NCBI RefSeq assembly: GCF_041381155.1
Contig: NC_091134.1
Span: forward strand, 1,422,001 to 1,486,000
Source of the DNA: Argopecten irradians
Lineage: Eukaryota; Mollusca; Bivalvia; Pectinida; Pectinidae
Reading direction: 5' to 3'
DNA: 64,000 nucleotides
The notes beneath the pieces were generated by a model. The model was not told the origin of the DNA and did not search any database. It saw nothing but the letters and a program-made list of their open reading frames with translations. Both the position numbers and the translations under genes were made by a program. Numbering within the stretch: the stretch's first letter is position 1; every line of letters starts with the position of its first letter. Positions 63,866 to 64,000 of the stretch are shown piece after piece.

Positions 63866-64000
63866 ATTTAAAAAGATGGTACATCACTCAAACAAATGTT
63901 TTTTTCTCTATCAAAATTTTACTTAAAATGAAAATCATTAAAAATAATTAATTGCACCCTGAAAAAAATCCACGGCACGTACTATATCAGGTGTATGGAA
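63866..64000. mobile_element. MITE, GATGCTCCACCG family, copy 5 (diverged, cut by window end)
   Basis: Starts with a diverged terminus (AAAGATGGTACATCACTCAAAC, in part). The AGAAGCAAACGATTAAGTATTTTTC block present in copy 4 is missing. It continues with AATAATTAATTGCACCCTGA, matching the family interior, and runs off the window. Confidence 0.6.

Overview
The window is animal nuclear DNA: AT-rich, intron-rich, with GT/AG splice sites throughout and loaded with minisatellites, foldback elements and MITEs. Gene content (CBM2-GH9 cellulases, an IgGFc-binding-domain membrane protein, an outer-dynein-arm docking protein) and the repeat families point to a mollusc, most likely a bivalve. No prokaryotic genes, CRISPR array or tRNA/rRNA gene is visible, and I recognised no reverse transcriptase, integrase or viral protein.

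Layout. (1) 1-4.0 kb: a complete three-exon gene (+) joining a signal peptide, one IgGFc-binding domain and a transmembrane tail. (2) 5.3-13.5 kb (-): GH9 cellulase A, 607 aa, 11 coding exons plus a non-coding first exon with TATA box. (3) 14.6-15.9 kb: a 39-bp minisatellite. (4) 17.6-26.7 kb (-): GH9 cellulase B, 573 aa, with the same exon plan as A, so the two are a tandem duplication. (5) 28-34 kb: a degenerate ~165-bp repeat field, then a ~3.9-kb array of a 36-bp unit split by a small TIR element. (6) 34-39.6 kb: gene-poor, with foldbacks and MITEs. (7) 39.6-53.0 kb (+): a complete 12-coding-exon gene for a 416-aa type I membrane protein with a TNF-receptor-like cysteine-rich ectodomain. 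(8) 53.3-58.3 kb: two abutting minisatellites (66 bp and ~40 bp), then a ~1.2-kb tandem duplication. (9) 62.9 kb: the first coding exon of an ODAD1/CCDC63-like coiled-coil gene (+) running off the window, among MITEs.

The most unusual signal is that in two neighbouring but unrelated genes (GH9 B and the TNFR-like gene) the last intron opens with a tandem array whose repeat unit straddles the exon/intron junction. The true splice donor has therefore been amplified: about 50 units of 40 bp in GH9 B (31 intronic + 9 exonic bases each) and 14 donors in 98-bp units in the receptor gene (66 exonic + 32 intronic bases each). In both genes only the first donor gives the full-length C-terminus; reading past it meets a stop. 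About a quarter of the GH9 B units I could read have lost the donor GT, while all 14 receptor units keep it. This could be a neutral by-product of slippage or a donor-choice device controlling the C-terminus.

All gene models were built by eye from splice consensus, codon phase and family motifs. Exon coordinates agree in phase across every junction, but none has been checked against transcripts.
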